Source: JBNRMR01 sp050942895 (GTDB lineage: Bacteria; Bacillota; Clostridia; Christensenellales; UBA1750). Taken from it: DNA of 64,000 bases. The DNA lies in assembly GCA_050942895.1 (NCBI GenBank), contig JBMNOE010000002.1, positions 124,001-188,000 of the forward strand, written 5' to 3'. The position numbers and the translations under genes are program-made. Within the stretch, counting starts at the first letter, position 1. Each line of letters starts with the position of its first letter. Below the pieces are notes generated by a model. That model had not been told where the DNA came from. It saw only the letters and a list, made by a program, of their open reading frames with translations, and did not search any database. Shown here piece by piece: positions 15,690 through 24,340 of this stretch.

Positions 15690-17303
15690 TTACAGGTGCC
15701 TCCTTCTAAGCCATACAACTATGCCAATCAGCAAAACCACCAGGGGTATTCCTATGGCGCCCACGCCTGCGGCCACATATATCTGCGTGTAAGAGGTGAA
15801 GCTTAAAACATCCTCCATCATGCTCTTGCCGATGATGTTGACCACTTCGGTGTCCTCGTTTTGCATATATTTGACTGTCTGCAGGAACAGATCCGCGTTT
15901 CCTCCCAGGGTATAATATGACGTGAGGAATGCGTTGGAGCCGAAAACCACCATCCTTGCGTTCTTCGTGGGATCTGCATGATCGTTTATCATCTCCGCGG
16001 ACATGGCAATCACAAATGGGCCGTCGGTATCGCCCTCCTCTTTTTCGATAACCGTGGACTGAAGGTTCGTCTTGCCGTATGATGTGTCGGATGTGGTCAG
16101 TATGTTTTCAACCGTCAGCAAGCTGTTGCGGATATCAAGGTTTACCAGGGAGTGGCTGCCCTGCATGTATGCCGCCAGATTATTCGACCTGAGGGTGGAT
16201 GTAACCTTATGGCTGCCAAGCTGCGGAACCACCACCGAGGGCGAATAGAAGTAGTAATTTGCGCTGCCTTCAACAACTACATCCCTGCTCATGCCGATGC
16301 CGAAAACGCTCAGCAGTTCCTCAAAGTTGGGCAGCTCCAGCCCCGGTGTGGAAAGGTATATCAGCCTTCCTCCTTGGTTCATGAAGCCTTTAAGCTGCTC
16401 CAGCTCCTCGCTTGAAATATCCCTTTGGGGGGCGGTAATCACCAGAGTATCGCCCGAGACCAGCGCCCCAAGGCCCATGGACTCGATGGTCAGGCACTCA
16501 AAGTTCTCCCTTTGCAGGTAGGTCTGAATGTCGCTGTAGTAGGATATGGGTGTTTCGCCGTGGCCGCTGTACCAGTAAACTTTTGGCGATGTTTCGCTGT
16601 TGACATACAAAAGCGCGTTTGTCAAAGCGTCCTCACCCTTGAAGGCGGCGTCGATGATCTGCGAGTAGGTGCTGTCGTATTGATACTGATAAAAATCAGA
16701 CTGGGTCAATACCCTGAACTTGCTGGCGTCCTCTCGGGAAACTATGACCGATCCGCCGCTGATGGCGCTGATGGCACCCCCAAGGAACTGGTTTGTGAAG
16801 GTCGGGTTCGCAGTGGGGTCAACATATTCAACCTTCACAAGGCTGTTTTGCTTTTGGATATTGTCAAACAGCTTCACATAGTCCGGGTAGCTGTCCTTGG
16901 TCGCCTCCGGGAACATGGCGTATATGTATATATCCTTGTCCAGCCTGTTTATGACGTTCTTGCTGGTCTGGGAAAGGGTATACTTTCTGTTCCTAGTAAG
17001 GTCCAGGTTAAGGTCAAGGCTGTTGGTCAAAGCGGTCACGCCAATGTTTACCGCCACAACCGCCACCAGGACGATCAATATCAGCACAGTGCTGTATGTG
17101 CCGTATTTCACATTTTTGGATTCACGAAAGCGCCTGAAGAATCCGGATATGCTTTTGCCGGCTTTTTTCCTGCTGCCTTCGCCTTTTCCTTCTTTTTCTT
17201 CCTGACCGCCTTGGACTCTATCCTTGCTCTCGTCCATTTCTTTTTCTTCTTTAATTTCTTTTACTTCTTTCATATCCTTGTTCTCGTTAATATTATTGCT
17301 CAT
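15690..17303 (-). CDS. GldG-like ABC transporter auxiliary protein
   Basis: The ATG at 17303 (GGAGTG upstream) gives 537 residues; the first 55 are a very charged Lys/Glu-rich tail. A membrane helix (about 72-93) is followed by the ABC_transp_aux/GldG domain (LDLTRNRKYTLSQTSKNVI, the usual opening) reaching to about residue 480, and a second helix near the C-terminus (about 510-532) with a basic end. GldG-like proteins accompany an ABC-2 permease and ATPase; in Bacteroidetes they serve gliding, while in Firmicutes the role is unknown. The start overlaps the permease stop region. Confidence 0.88.
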   Translation of the reverse strand: MSNNINENKDMKEVKEIKEEKEMDESKDRVQGGQEEKEGKGEGSRKKAGKSISGFFRRFRESKNVKYGTYSTVLILIVLVAVVAVNIGVTALTNSLDLNLDLTRNRKYTLSQTSKNVINRLDKDIYIYAMFPEATKDSYPDYVKLFDNIQKQNSLVKVEYVDPTANPTFTNQFLGGAISAISGGSVIVSREDASKFRVLTQSDFYQYQYDSTYSQIIDAAFKGEDALTNALLYVNSETSPKVYWYSGHGETPISYYSDIQTYLQRENFECLTIESMGLGALVSGDTLVITAPQRDISSEELEQLKGFMNQGGRLIYLSTPGLELPNFEELLSVFGIGMSRDVVVEGSANYYFYSPSVVVPQLGSHKVTSTLRSNNLAAYMQGSHSLVNLDIRNSLLTVENILTTSDTSYGKTNLQSTVIEKEEGDTDGPFVIAMSAEMINDHADPTKNARMVVFGSNAFLTSYYTLGGNADLFLQTVKYMQNEDTEVVNIIGKSMMEDVLSFTSYTQIYVAAGVGAIGIPLVVLLIGIVVWLRRRHL

Positions 17304-17304
17304 A

Positions 17305-18024
17305 TCAGCTTTCACTCCATCTTCTTCTCTCGATGACCCTGGCGGTTAAAAACGCGAACACGCCGAAGAACGACAGCATGTAGACTATGTCGGAAAGAGA
17401 GATTATGCCGTATGCAAAGTTATAAAACCTGGCGTATATGTCCACCGAGCCGATGATATCGTCAAGGAAGGGCAGAAAGTCCACCTTGGCGTAAACGGCT
17501 ATCGAGCCCGCGAAGTACAGGGCGATCATGGCGCCAAAGCCCAGTATGGCGGCTGTGACCTGGCTTTCTGTCAAGGCCGACATCAGTGCGCCCACAGCTA
17601 TCAGCCCGCAGCCCAGCAGAAAGAAGCCGAAATAGCCTGTGAAAACCTCACCGTAGGCAGGCGCGCCGAATATGTCGATAATTATTACATATATAAATGT
17701 TATAAGGAGCGTGATCAGGAAGATGAAACATGCGGCAAATATCTTGCCCAGCACCATTGAGCCTATTGAAACAGGCGAAGTCAGCAGAAGCTGGTCCGTC
17801 TTTGTCCTGCGCTCATCGCTGAATAGCTTCATGGTCAGTATCGGCACCACTATCATGAACAGGAACTGAAGATTCCCAAGAAGGGTTCCAATGGACGCGG
17901 ACATGCTCATGATATTGCTCATTGCAAAAAAGATTCCGCTTATGAGAAGAAACATGCCCATGAACACAAAGCCGATGGCGCTTTGCAAATAGGCCCTCAC
18001 TTCTCTTTTAAAAATGGCAAACAT
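17305..18024 (-). CDS. ABC-2 type transporter permease, GldF-like
   Basis: The 239-residue protein has six membrane segments and the typical opening FKREVRAYLQSAIGFVFMG followed by the conserved SDERRTKTDQLLLTSPVS loop. It is the membrane channel of the ABC system. Its ATG overlaps the stop codon of the ATPase gene (TAATG around 18024), so the two are translationally coupled. The downstream GldG-like gene starts at its stop. The transported substrate is unknown. Confidence 0.92.
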   Translation of the reverse strand: MFAIFKREVRAYLQSAIGFVFMGMFLLISGIFFAMSNIMSMSASIGTLLGNLQFLFMIVVPILTMKLFSDERRTKTDQLLLTSPVSIGSMVLGKIFAACFIFLITLLITFIYVIIIDIFGAPAYGEVFTGYFGFFLLGCGLIAVGALMSALTESQVTAAILGFGAMIALYFAGSIAVYAKVDFLPFLDDIIGSVDIYARFYNFAYGIISLSDIVYMLSFFGVFAFLTARVIERRRWSES

Positions 18025-18971
18025 TATTCAATTTCCTCCTTTTCTGCGGTAACGCGAAGGAATATGTCCTCAAGGGTGAATTCCATGGGCTTAAGCATTA
18101 TGATGGGCCTGCCCGCTTTGGCAAGGGCAACGAAAAGGGGCCTTCTGACATCCGTCCTGCTGCTGGATTCGACAATAAAATCGCAGCTGTCGGCCTCCTT
18201 GACGCCCATCGACTGAGCGTATGTGACTCCCGGCACGCTTTTAAGTATCTTTAGCGTCTGTTTTTCATCCCCATGGATGCGGATGCTCAGATGGGCGGCT
18301 TCGTTCATGCCGCTGGTGAGGTTTGAAAGCAGATCGCTGGCGACGATCTTTCCCTTGTTGATTATAACAACCCTTTCGCAGACATCCGCCACCTCCGGCA
18401 GTATGTGGGAGGAAAGAACCACGGTGTGGTGTTTGCCCAGCTCTTTTATCAGCCTTCTGATATCGATAATCTGGCGCGGGTCAAGGCCGACGGTGGGCTC
18501 GTCCATAATGACCACCTTGGGGTTGCCAACAAGCGCCTGGGCAAGGCCCACACGCTGCTTATAACCCTTAGAAAGGTTCTTGATCATTCGGCCATAGACA
18601 TCGCCTATTTTGACAAGATCGATTATATCGTCTATATGCCCCGTCTGCTTGTTCCTTAAAACGCCCTTTATATCGCACACGAAGTGCAGGTAGTCCTTCA
18701 CCGTCATCTCCATGTAAAGGGGCGGCTGCTCCGGCAGATAGCCGATCTGCCTCTTGAATTCCCGAGGGTTTTCAAGGATGTCTATGCCGTCCAGCTTAAC
18801 GGAGCCGGCATTAGAGGATATGTAGCCGGTGACGATGTTCATCGTCGTGGTTTTACCGGCGCCGTTCCTGCCAAGGAAGCCGAGAATCTCGCCGTCGTTG
18901 ATGTTGAAGGATACGTCATCAACGGCAAGCTTATCGCCATAACGCTTGGTGATATTTTTTATTTCAATCAA
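18024..18971 (-). CDS. ABC transporter ATP-binding protein, GldA-like
   Basis: The 315-residue ATPase has Walker A GRNGAGKTT (about residue 36), the Q-loop in YLPEQPPLY, signature LSKGYKQRVGLAQAL, Walker B VVIMDEPTVGLDP and the H-loop SSHILPEV. A C-terminal extension of about 90 residues is typical of ABC-2 exporters. It heads the four-gene operon ATPase-permease-GldG-DUF4340. GGAGGGA lies upstream of the ATG. No drug-resistance or bacteriocin gene is near, so the cargo is open. Confidence 0.93.
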   Translation of the reverse strand: MIEIKNITKRYGDKLAVDDVSFNINDGEILGFLGRNGAGKTTTMNIVTGYISSNAGSVKLDGIDILENPREFKRQIGYLPEQPPLYMEMTVKDYLHFVCDIKGVLRNKQTGHIDDIIDLVKIGDVYGRMIKNLSKGYKQRVGLAQALVGNPKVVIMDEPTVGLDPRQIIDIRRLIKELGKHHTVVLSSHILPEVADVCERVVIINKGKIVASDLLSNLTSGMNEAAHLSIRIHGDEKQTLKILKSVPGVTYAQSMGVKEADSCDFIVESSSRTDVRRPLFVALAKAGRPIIMLKPMEFTLEDIFLRVTAEKEEIE

Positions 18972-19342
18972 GGCTTTTCCCTCCTTTAGGTCTAAAATGG
19001 ATTATACAGATTTCTTTTTACAAGCATATGAACTTTTTGTAAACAAGCCGCATTAATGCCTGTCTTAGCTGCATTTGTGTTTTTGCCGCGGTTTGATGGG
19101 CTCTTTCACATTTTCTTTCACCTTATTCGCCTTCCATATATCCTGTCGACACAAAGAGCCCCACAGCTTCTATTTATAAGGTTTCATCAGCATTTTGTCA
19201 AATAGAAACATTTTTATGCGCCACGGGGCAACAATTTGCGCGGCCGAGGCTGTGTATACTCATGCCATACGCGAAGGATATTTAATACAAGCCGGTTAAG
19301 CACCGCTGAAAAAAGCTGAAAAAAGCAGGAGGGGATTTGGTC
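18972..19342. other. Divergent intergenic region between the ABC operon and spoIIGA
   Basis: About 370 bp without a gene. It contains a consensus Spo0A-type box at 19193-19202, a near match TGTCGACA at 19144-19151 and a TATACT -10 candidate at 19255-19260, all reading toward spoIIGA. The half nearest the ABC genes shows nothing I can name. Confidence 0.6.
19193..19202 (+). promoter_or_regulatory. Spo0A-box-like site upstream of spoIIGA
   Basis: TTTTGTCAAA fits the 0A-box consensus (TTTTGTCRAA). It lies about 140 bp before spoIIGA and 53 bp before a TATACT -10 candidate at 19255-19260. In Bacillus the spoIIG operon is activated by phosphorylated Spo0A on a sigma-A promoter, so a box here is expected. 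Confidence 0.55.
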
Positions 19343-20107
19343 ATGACTGTATATGTTGAAGCATATGCTTTTATTAACATAGCCATGGATTTATTCCTGC
19401 TGACCCTGTGCTCGCTTCTTTCGGCAAAAAGACTAAAGCCTCTGGGGACAGCCCTGGGCTGCGCTTTGGGCGGGGCGTATTCAATCGCCGCTTATACGGT
19501 TTTTTCAGGGGCGCTTTTGGGCTTTGCCGCAAAAACTGTGTGCACGGCGCTGATGGTTTTTCTGGCCTTCGGCAAAACGAAGCCTCTGCTTTATTTTAAA
19601 CTTTTTGCGGGTTTTTACGCAGCCTCCTTTGCCGTTGGAGGCACGGGCTTTGGCCTGAGCTATCTGCTGGGGCGCGGCGGCTTCGGCTACGGCGCCATGG
19701 TTTTGACGGTTTTAGCCACCACAGGGATAGTATACCTTATTTTGGGCAGCAAAAAAGCGCGCGTTTTTTCGAGGTGGCGGCTGCCGGTGATAATCGAGGG
19801 CGAAGGCGGCAGCATAAAAATGGAGGCATTCATCGACAGCGGCAACCTGCTGACGGAACCGATAACCGCTTTGCCGGTGGCCATCTGCTTTTCCAGCAGC
19901 GCGAAGAGCCTGTTGAAGCCCTCGGGGCTGATGGCGGGGTTCAGCTCCATCGGCGGGGGCGGCGAGCTGATGCTCTATTCCCCCAGGGCGGTTTACGCTG
20001 TGAAAAGGGGGCGCAGGGAAAGGCTTGGCGACATATACATCGCCTTTTCCGCCGCTGAAAAAAGCGACGATATCGACCTGCTGATACCTCCGTCCGCAAT
20101 CGTTTAG
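19343..20107 (+). CDS. spoIIGA: Sigma-E processing peptidase SpoIIGA
   Basis: The ATG at 19343 follows AGGAGGGG and gives 254 residues. Five N-terminal membrane segments fill about residues 1-135; the C-terminal half is an aspartic-protease-like domain with the catalytic Asp165 in AFIDSGNLLTEP. SpoIIGA sits in the sporulation septum and removes the N-terminal pro-sequence of sigma-E in the mother cell after activation by SpoIIR. sigE follows 60 bp downstream, as in other spore formers. The protein is shorter than the Bacillus form (about 309), which is common in clostridia. Confidence 0.95.
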   Translation: MTVYVEAYAFINIAMDLFLLTLCSLLSAKRLKPLGTALGCALGGAYSIAAYTVFSGALLGFAAKTVCTALMVFLAFGKTKPLLYFKLFAGFYAASFAVGGTGFGLSYLLGRGGFGYGAMVLTVLATTGIVYLILGSKKARVFSRWRLPVIIEGEGGSIKMEAFIDSGNLLTEPITALPVAICFSSSAKSLLKPSGLMAGFSSIGGGGELMLYSPRAVYAVKRGRRERLGDIYIAFSAAEKSDDIDLLIPPSAIV

Positions 20108-20167
20108 CTTTTGTTTTTATTGCCATTTAGGCATAAGTTTTTTATTTTTTTACATAAGGAGGCCAAT

Positions 20168-20884
20168 ATGGGTGCTTTTAAAAGGATTATCTCTTTTTTC
20201 AGCCGGCTAATATTAAAGCTTACCGCCAAAAGGCAGCCGGTGCACTACATCGGCGGAAGCGAATCCCTGCCTGCTCCCCTGCCCCTGGAGGAGGAACAGA
20301 AGATGGTTCGTCTCTGGGCTCAGGGCGATGAATGCGCCCGGGCAAAGCTTATAGAGCATAATCTGCGCTTGGTGGTTTACATCGCAAAAAAGTTCGAATC
20401 GACGCCTGTCGGGATCGAGGATCTTGTGTCCATCGGCGCCATAGGCCTGATAAAGGCTGTCAACACATTCGATCCTGAGAAGAAGATAAAGCTTGCCACC
20501 TATGCCAGCCGCTGCATCGAAAACGAGATATTGATGTACCTTCGCAGAAACAACAAGCTGCGCTTTGAGGTATCCTTCGAGGAACCTTTGAACATCGACT
20601 GGGACGGCAACGAGCTTCTCCTTTCCGATATTTTAGGCACCGACCCGAACCTTGTTTCCAGCGGGATCGAGAGCGAGGTGGAAAAATCCCTTCTAAGAGA
20701 TGCCCTGTCCCAGCTCTCCGAGCGCGAGCAGCGGATTATGCGCCTGCGGTTTGGCCTTATCGGCGAAACTGAGCGCACACAGAAGGAAATCGCAGATATG
20801 ATGGGCATCTCCCAGTCGTACATCTCCCGCCTTGAAAAAAGGATAATGAAACGGCTGAAGAAACAAATCTCCTCCGTCATCTGA
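20168..20884 (+). CDS. sigE: Sporulation sigma factor SigE (pro-sigma-E)
   Basis: The ATG at 20168, after ATAAGGAGG, gives 238 residues. The first 26 residues are the amphipathic pro-sequence, and the expected cleavage is just before YIGGSESLP, closely matching Bacillus pro-sigma-E. Region 2 (IEHNLRLVVYIAKKFE, core-binding and -10 recognition with LATYASRCIENEIL) and region 4 (SQSYISRLEKRIMKR) are complete. It directs mother-cell gene expression after septation. The neighbours spoIIGA and sigG confirm the identity. Confidence 0.97.
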   Translation: MGAFKRIISFFSRLILKLTAKRQPVHYIGGSESLPAPLPLEEEQKMVRLWAQGDECARAKLIEHNLRLVVYIAKKFESTPVGIEDLVSIGAIGLIKAVNTFDPEKKIKLATYASRCIENEILMYLRRNNKLRFEVSFEEPLNIDWDGNELLLSDILGTDPNLVSSGIESEVEKSLLRDALSQLSEREQRIMRLRFGLIGETERTQKEIADMMGISQSYISRLEKRIMKRLKKQISSVI

Positions 20885-20901
20885 TATCAGCGGGTGATAA
20901 A

Positions 20902-21078
20902 ATGGCAAACATGCAGAGCAGAGCAAGGCCGGTAAGAAGAATAAAAAAGGTAAAAAAGACAGAAAAGGCAAAATATGGTAATAAGCGACAAAGCTTTCGT
21001 TTTTTCCTCCGTATAAAAATGATTCAATCAACAAAAACTGGAGGTGTAATGAAAACGGAGGTGGAATCGTGGCTATAA
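20902..21078 (+). CDS. Possible small, highly basic protein between sigE and sigG
   Basis: An ATG at 20902, after GGGTGA at a fair spacing, opens 58 codons ending with a TAA that overlaps the sigG start by 10 bp. The first 30 residues are about 40 per cent Lys and Arg (for example PVRRIKKVKKTEKAKYG). No family is recognised. The A-rich DNA could give such a composition by chance, so this may be only the sigE-sigG spacer. Confidence 0.3.
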   Translation: MANMQSRARPVRRIKKVKKTEKAKYGNKRQSFRFFLRIKMIQSTKTGGVMKTEVESWL

Positions 21079-21842
21079 CAAAAGTAGAGATATGCGGCGT
21101 AGACACATCCAAGCTGCCCAGGCTTACCAGCGCCCAGATGACCGAACTGATGGCTAAGGTGAAGGCCGGCGACGAGGACGCAAGGCAGGAGTTCATTGAG
21201 GGAAACCTGCGCCTTGTTTTAAGCGTTATACAGCGCTTTAACAATCGCGGCGAGTCTGTCGACGACCTTTTCCAGGTGGGCTGCATCGGCCTTATTAAGT
21301 CCATAGATAATTTTGATACAACTTTGGGCGTGCGCTTTTCCACATACGCCGTGCCAATGATAATCGGCGAGATACGGCGCTATCTGAGGGATAATAACCC
21401 TATACGGGTCAGCCGTTCTTTGCGGGATACGGCGTACAAGGCCCTTCAGGCAAGGGACAAGCTCTCCGCCCTTTTCCAGCGCGAGCCCACAATCGAGGAC
21501 ATTGCCAAGGAAACAGGCATTGAAAAAGAGGATATTGCCTTCGCCCTTGAAGCCATACAGGATCCGGTTTCCATATTCGACCCCATATACCACGACAGCG
21601 ACGACGCAATTTTTATTATGGACCAAATAAAAGACGAAAAAGCTATAGAAGAAGCCTGGCTTACAAATGTCGCAATTAAAGAAGCGATGAGCAGGCTTAA
21701 CGAGAGGGAAAAGAAGATTCTTAACATGCGCTTTTTCCAGGGACGGACCCAGATGGAGGTAGCCAGAGAGATTGGCATTTCTCAGGCGCAGGTATCCCGT
21801 CTGGAAAAAAACGCCCTCGGCCACATGAGAAAGCATGTATAG
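21069..21842 (+). CDS. sigG: Sporulation sigma factor SigG
   Basis: A GTG start at 21069 follows GGAGGTGG and gives 257 residues beginning MAITKVEICGVDTSKLPRL, the standard sigma-G N-terminus. Region 2 (EGNLRLVLSVIQRFNNRGE, VDDLFQVGCIGLIKSIDNFD), region 3 (VSRSLRDTAYKALQARDKL) and region 4 (EIGISQAQVSRLEKNAL) are present. It controls late forespore genes such as germination receptors and small acid-soluble proteins. I looked for a sigma-F/G promoter upstream and saw none clear enough to call. Confidence 0.97.
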   Translation: MAITKVEICGVDTSKLPRLTSAQMTELMAKVKAGDEDARQEFIEGNLRLVLSVIQRFNNRGESVDDLFQVGCIGLIKSIDNFDTTLGVRFSTYAVPMIIGEIRRYLRDNNPIRVSRSLRDTAYKALQARDKLSALFQREPTIEDIAKETGIEKEDIAFALEAIQDPVSIFDPIYHDSDDAIFIMDQIKDEKAIEEAWLTNVAIKEAMSRLNEREKKILNMRFFQGRTQMEVAREIGISQAQVSRLEKNALGHMRKHV

Positions 21843-21851
21843 TCCGCAATC

Positions 21852-21884
21852 GCTTGGGCCTCGGCCTATGGCCGAGGCCCAAGC
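21852..21884. terminator. Perfect hairpin between convergent sigG and the topoisomerase A gene
   Basis: A 15-bp perfect stem (21852-21866 with 21870-21884) has a 3-nt TAT loop. No T-run follows on either strand, so termination is likely but not certain. It lies 10 bp after the sigG stop. Confidence 0.65.
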
Positions 21885-21913
21885 AGCACTTGTCTGTTCG
21901 CAATATCGACCGC

Positions 21914-24340
21914 CTATAAAACCTCGTATATTCCGGTGATACTGTCGTCCATCAACACCATCAGATAAGGGCTGCCCTTTGATGAGCGCGCCTCGATCAT
22001 TATCTCGCTCGCTCCAATGCGCGTTTGTTCGCCGCTTTTTTGGATCACGATTATCGCCGCCTCCTTGCTGCTCAAAGCCAAAGCCGCAGCAACCTCGCTC
22101 CCTTCTGCGCCGTTCCTGCTCAGCGAATAGGCGCGCGTGCCTTTGCCACCGCGCTTTTGCCTGTCAAAGTCCACTGCCAGCATGCGCTTCCCATATCCCC
22201 TGTCGGTGAAAAGAACCAGCTCGTCCTTGCGGGAAATGAATGCCGCAAACGCCAAGCCGTCAGAGGCATCCAACGCTATCCCCTTCACCCCCGCCGTCGT
22301 CCTGCCCGTAGCCGGAAACTCCCCTTCGCGAGCGCAGACGGCAAAGCCTTTTCTCGACACCATAAAGACGTCCTTGCCCGGTTCAAATACCGCCACAAAT
22401 TCAAGGCTGTCATCCCCTTTAAGGGAAATGGCTGCCACCTTGCCGCGGCGCGCACCGTATTCCGCCGCTGCCGTGCGCTTGACCATGCCAAGGCGCGTAA
22501 AGAAGAAATATTCGCCTCCGCCTGCTTCAGGAGAAACAGGTATGATCTCGACTACTTTTTCCCCTTCCGACAGGCCGGAAAGCAGCGCCACAAAAGGCAT
22601 GCCCCTGTCCTTCAGCCTGCACTCGGGTATCTGCTCCGGATTTACGGTGAAACAATTCCCCTTATCCGTAAAGAAAAGCAGCTTCCAGTCCGTTGCGATG
22701 TCGAACTTTCGCCAGACAACGCCATCGCCTTCCTCCCTGCGCGCAAAGACCTTCTCAGCCATGCGTTTGATAAATCCGTCATGCATGACCGCCACCAATG
22801 TCGGCACAGGCTCCAATTCAGCCGGCACAAATTCGATCTCCGGCTGAACCTCGGTTATTTTCGTCCTTCGGGGATCGGCGAATCGCTTTTTAATGTCGCC
22901 CAACTGCGCCTTGATTACAGACAGCAGCTTTTTTTCGCTGGAAAGAATCCCCTCCAGATAGGCGATCCTCTTTTCAAGCTCTGCAAGCTCGTTTTTAAGG
23001 TTCAAAATTTCAAGACCCGTCAGCCTTTGCAGGCGCAAATCCAGTATGGCCTGAGCCTGTACGTCCGTGAGTGCAAAGCGGATCATCAAAAGCTCCCGCG
23101 CCTCCTTGGGCGTCTTGCTGGAGCGGATAAGCCTTATGACCTCGTCAATATTCTCAACGGCGATAATCAGGCCATTAAGCACATGGGCACGGGCCAAAGC
23201 GCCCTCCAACTCATGGCGTGTAGCCCTTGTGACGACCTCCCTGCGGTGGCGGATGTAATAATCGTTCACCTGCTTAATGCCGAGCTGCATGGGCTTGCCC
23301 TCGGCGATGGCCACCATGTTCACTCCAAATGTAGTTTGCAGATCGCTGTATTTGTAAAGGCAGGCCAAAATCCGGTCAACATCCGCGTCCTTTCTAAGCT
23401 CTACAACAGCCCGCATCCCCATCCTGTCGCTCTCGTCGCGTATGTCATATATTCCCGCCAGATCAGCTTTGCGTTTTTCAGAAAGCTTCAAAATGGAGCT
23501 TAAAAGATTCGCCTTATTTACCTGGTAAGGGATTTCGCTTATCACCAGCAGCTTTCTGCCGGCGCTGCCCTGCTCGACATCCACCTTCGCCCGCACCAGC
23601 ACCCTGCCCCTACCGCTTTCATATATCTTTTCAAGGTCATCGCCCCCCACGATAAGGCCGCCCGTAGGAAAGTCCGGCCCCTTCACATGCCTTAAAAGCT
23701 CCTTGGTGGTGATGGCGGGCCTTTCTATCTGGGCGATCACGCCGTCAATGGCCTCACCAAGATTGTGCGGGGGGATGTTGGTGGCAAGGCCGACCGCGAT
23801 ACCATATGCGCCGTTAACCAGCAGGTTCGGGAAGCCGCCGGGCAAAATGTCCGGCTCCTTGACGCTGTCATCGAAGTTCAAAGAGAAATCCACGGTGTTT
23901 TTGTCTATGCCTTCCAAAAGCTCCAAAGCCAGGGGCATCATCCGGCACTCGGTGTATCGTATGGCCGCCGCCCTGTCGCCGTCGATTGAGCCGAAGTTCC
24001 CGTGGCCGTCCACAAGAGCGCTGCGCATGTTAAAGGGTTGAGCCATCCTCACCAGCGCGTCATAAACGGCGGTGTCGCCATGGGGGTGATATTTTCCCAG
24101 GCACTCCCCCACCACGCGTGCGCACTTTTTATAGGGTTTGTCGGGGGTTAGGCCCAGATCATTCATGGTGTAGAGTATTCGCCGCTGAACGGGCTTGAGG
24201 CCGTCCTCCACCCTGGGCAGAGCTCTTTCCATTATGACATATTCGGCGTAGGGCATCATCGAGTCATGGACGATCTCCTCCATCGGCTTTTCTATTATCT
24301 TTTCATTTACAACAATATCATCCTGTTTTTTTCTAGCCAT
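21914..24340 (-). CDS. Type IIA DNA topoisomerase subunit A (ParC/GyrA-like)
   Basis: The 808-residue subunit carries the DNA breakage domain: KPVQRRILYTMNDLGL, GKYHPHGDTAVYDALVRMAQ, the catalytic tyrosine in AIRYTECRM, and the DILPGGFPN block. The C-terminal beta-pinwheel begins near residue 495. It contains QKRGGKG near residue 730, one change from the QRRGGKG GyrA box needed for supercoiling by gyrase. Standard ParC lacks this box. The gene overlaps the B-subunit gene by 8 bp. The pair therefore could be a second gyrase or a topoisomerase IV with a retained box; the location away from a dnaA-recF context favours the parE-parC locus. Confidence 0.93.
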   Translation of the reverse strand: MARKKQDDIVVNEKIIEKPMEEIVHDSMMPYAEYVIMERALPRVEDGLKPVQRRILYTMNDLGLTPDKPYKKCARVVGECLGKYHPHGDTAVYDALVRMAQPFNMRSALVDGHGNFGSIDGDRAAAIRYTECRMMPLALELLEGIDKNTVDFSLNFDDSVKEPDILPGGFPNLLVNGAYGIAVGLATNIPPHNLGEAIDGVIAQIERPAITTKELLRHVKGPDFPTGGLIVGGDDLEKIYESGRGRVLVRAKVDVEQGSAGRKLLVISEIPYQVNKANLLSSILKLSEKRKADLAGIYDIRDESDRMGMRAVVELRKDADVDRILACLYKYSDLQTTFGVNMVAIAEGKPMQLGIKQVNDYYIRHRREVVTRATRHELEGALARAHVLNGLIIAVENIDEVIRLIRSSKTPKEARELLMIRFALTDVQAQAILDLRLQRLTGLEILNLKNELAELEKRIAYLEGILSSEKKLLSVIKAQLGDIKKRFADPRRTKITEVQPEIEFVPAELEPVPTLVAVMHDGFIKRMAEKVFARREEGDGVVWRKFDIATDWKLLFFTDKGNCFTVNPEQIPECRLKDRGMPFVALLSGLSEGEKVVEIIPVSPEAGGGEYFFFTRLGMVKRTAAAEYGARRGKVAAISLKGDDSLEFVAVFEPGKDVFMVSRKGFAVCAREGEFPATGRTTAGVKGIALDASDGLAFAAFISRKDELVLFTDRGYGKRMLAVDFDRQKRGGKGTRAYSLSRNGAEGSEVAAALALSSKEAAIIVIQKSGEQTRIGASEIMIEARSSKGSPYLMVLMDDSITGIYEVL

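Noticed and set aside
16425..17336. 303-codon plus-strand open frame
   Set aside because: It is antisense to the GldG-like gene; the Phe-rich end is the complement of that protein's Lys/Glu-rich tail.
20985..21068. Sigma-F/G promoter before sigG
   Set aside because: GTATA-like bases near 21011 occur, but the matching -10 at the right distance is not convincing.
22025..23503. 492-codon plus-strand open frame
   Set aside because: It lies antisense inside the topoisomerase A gene, is rich in His, Arg and Gln, and has no ribosome site; it is a shadow frame.
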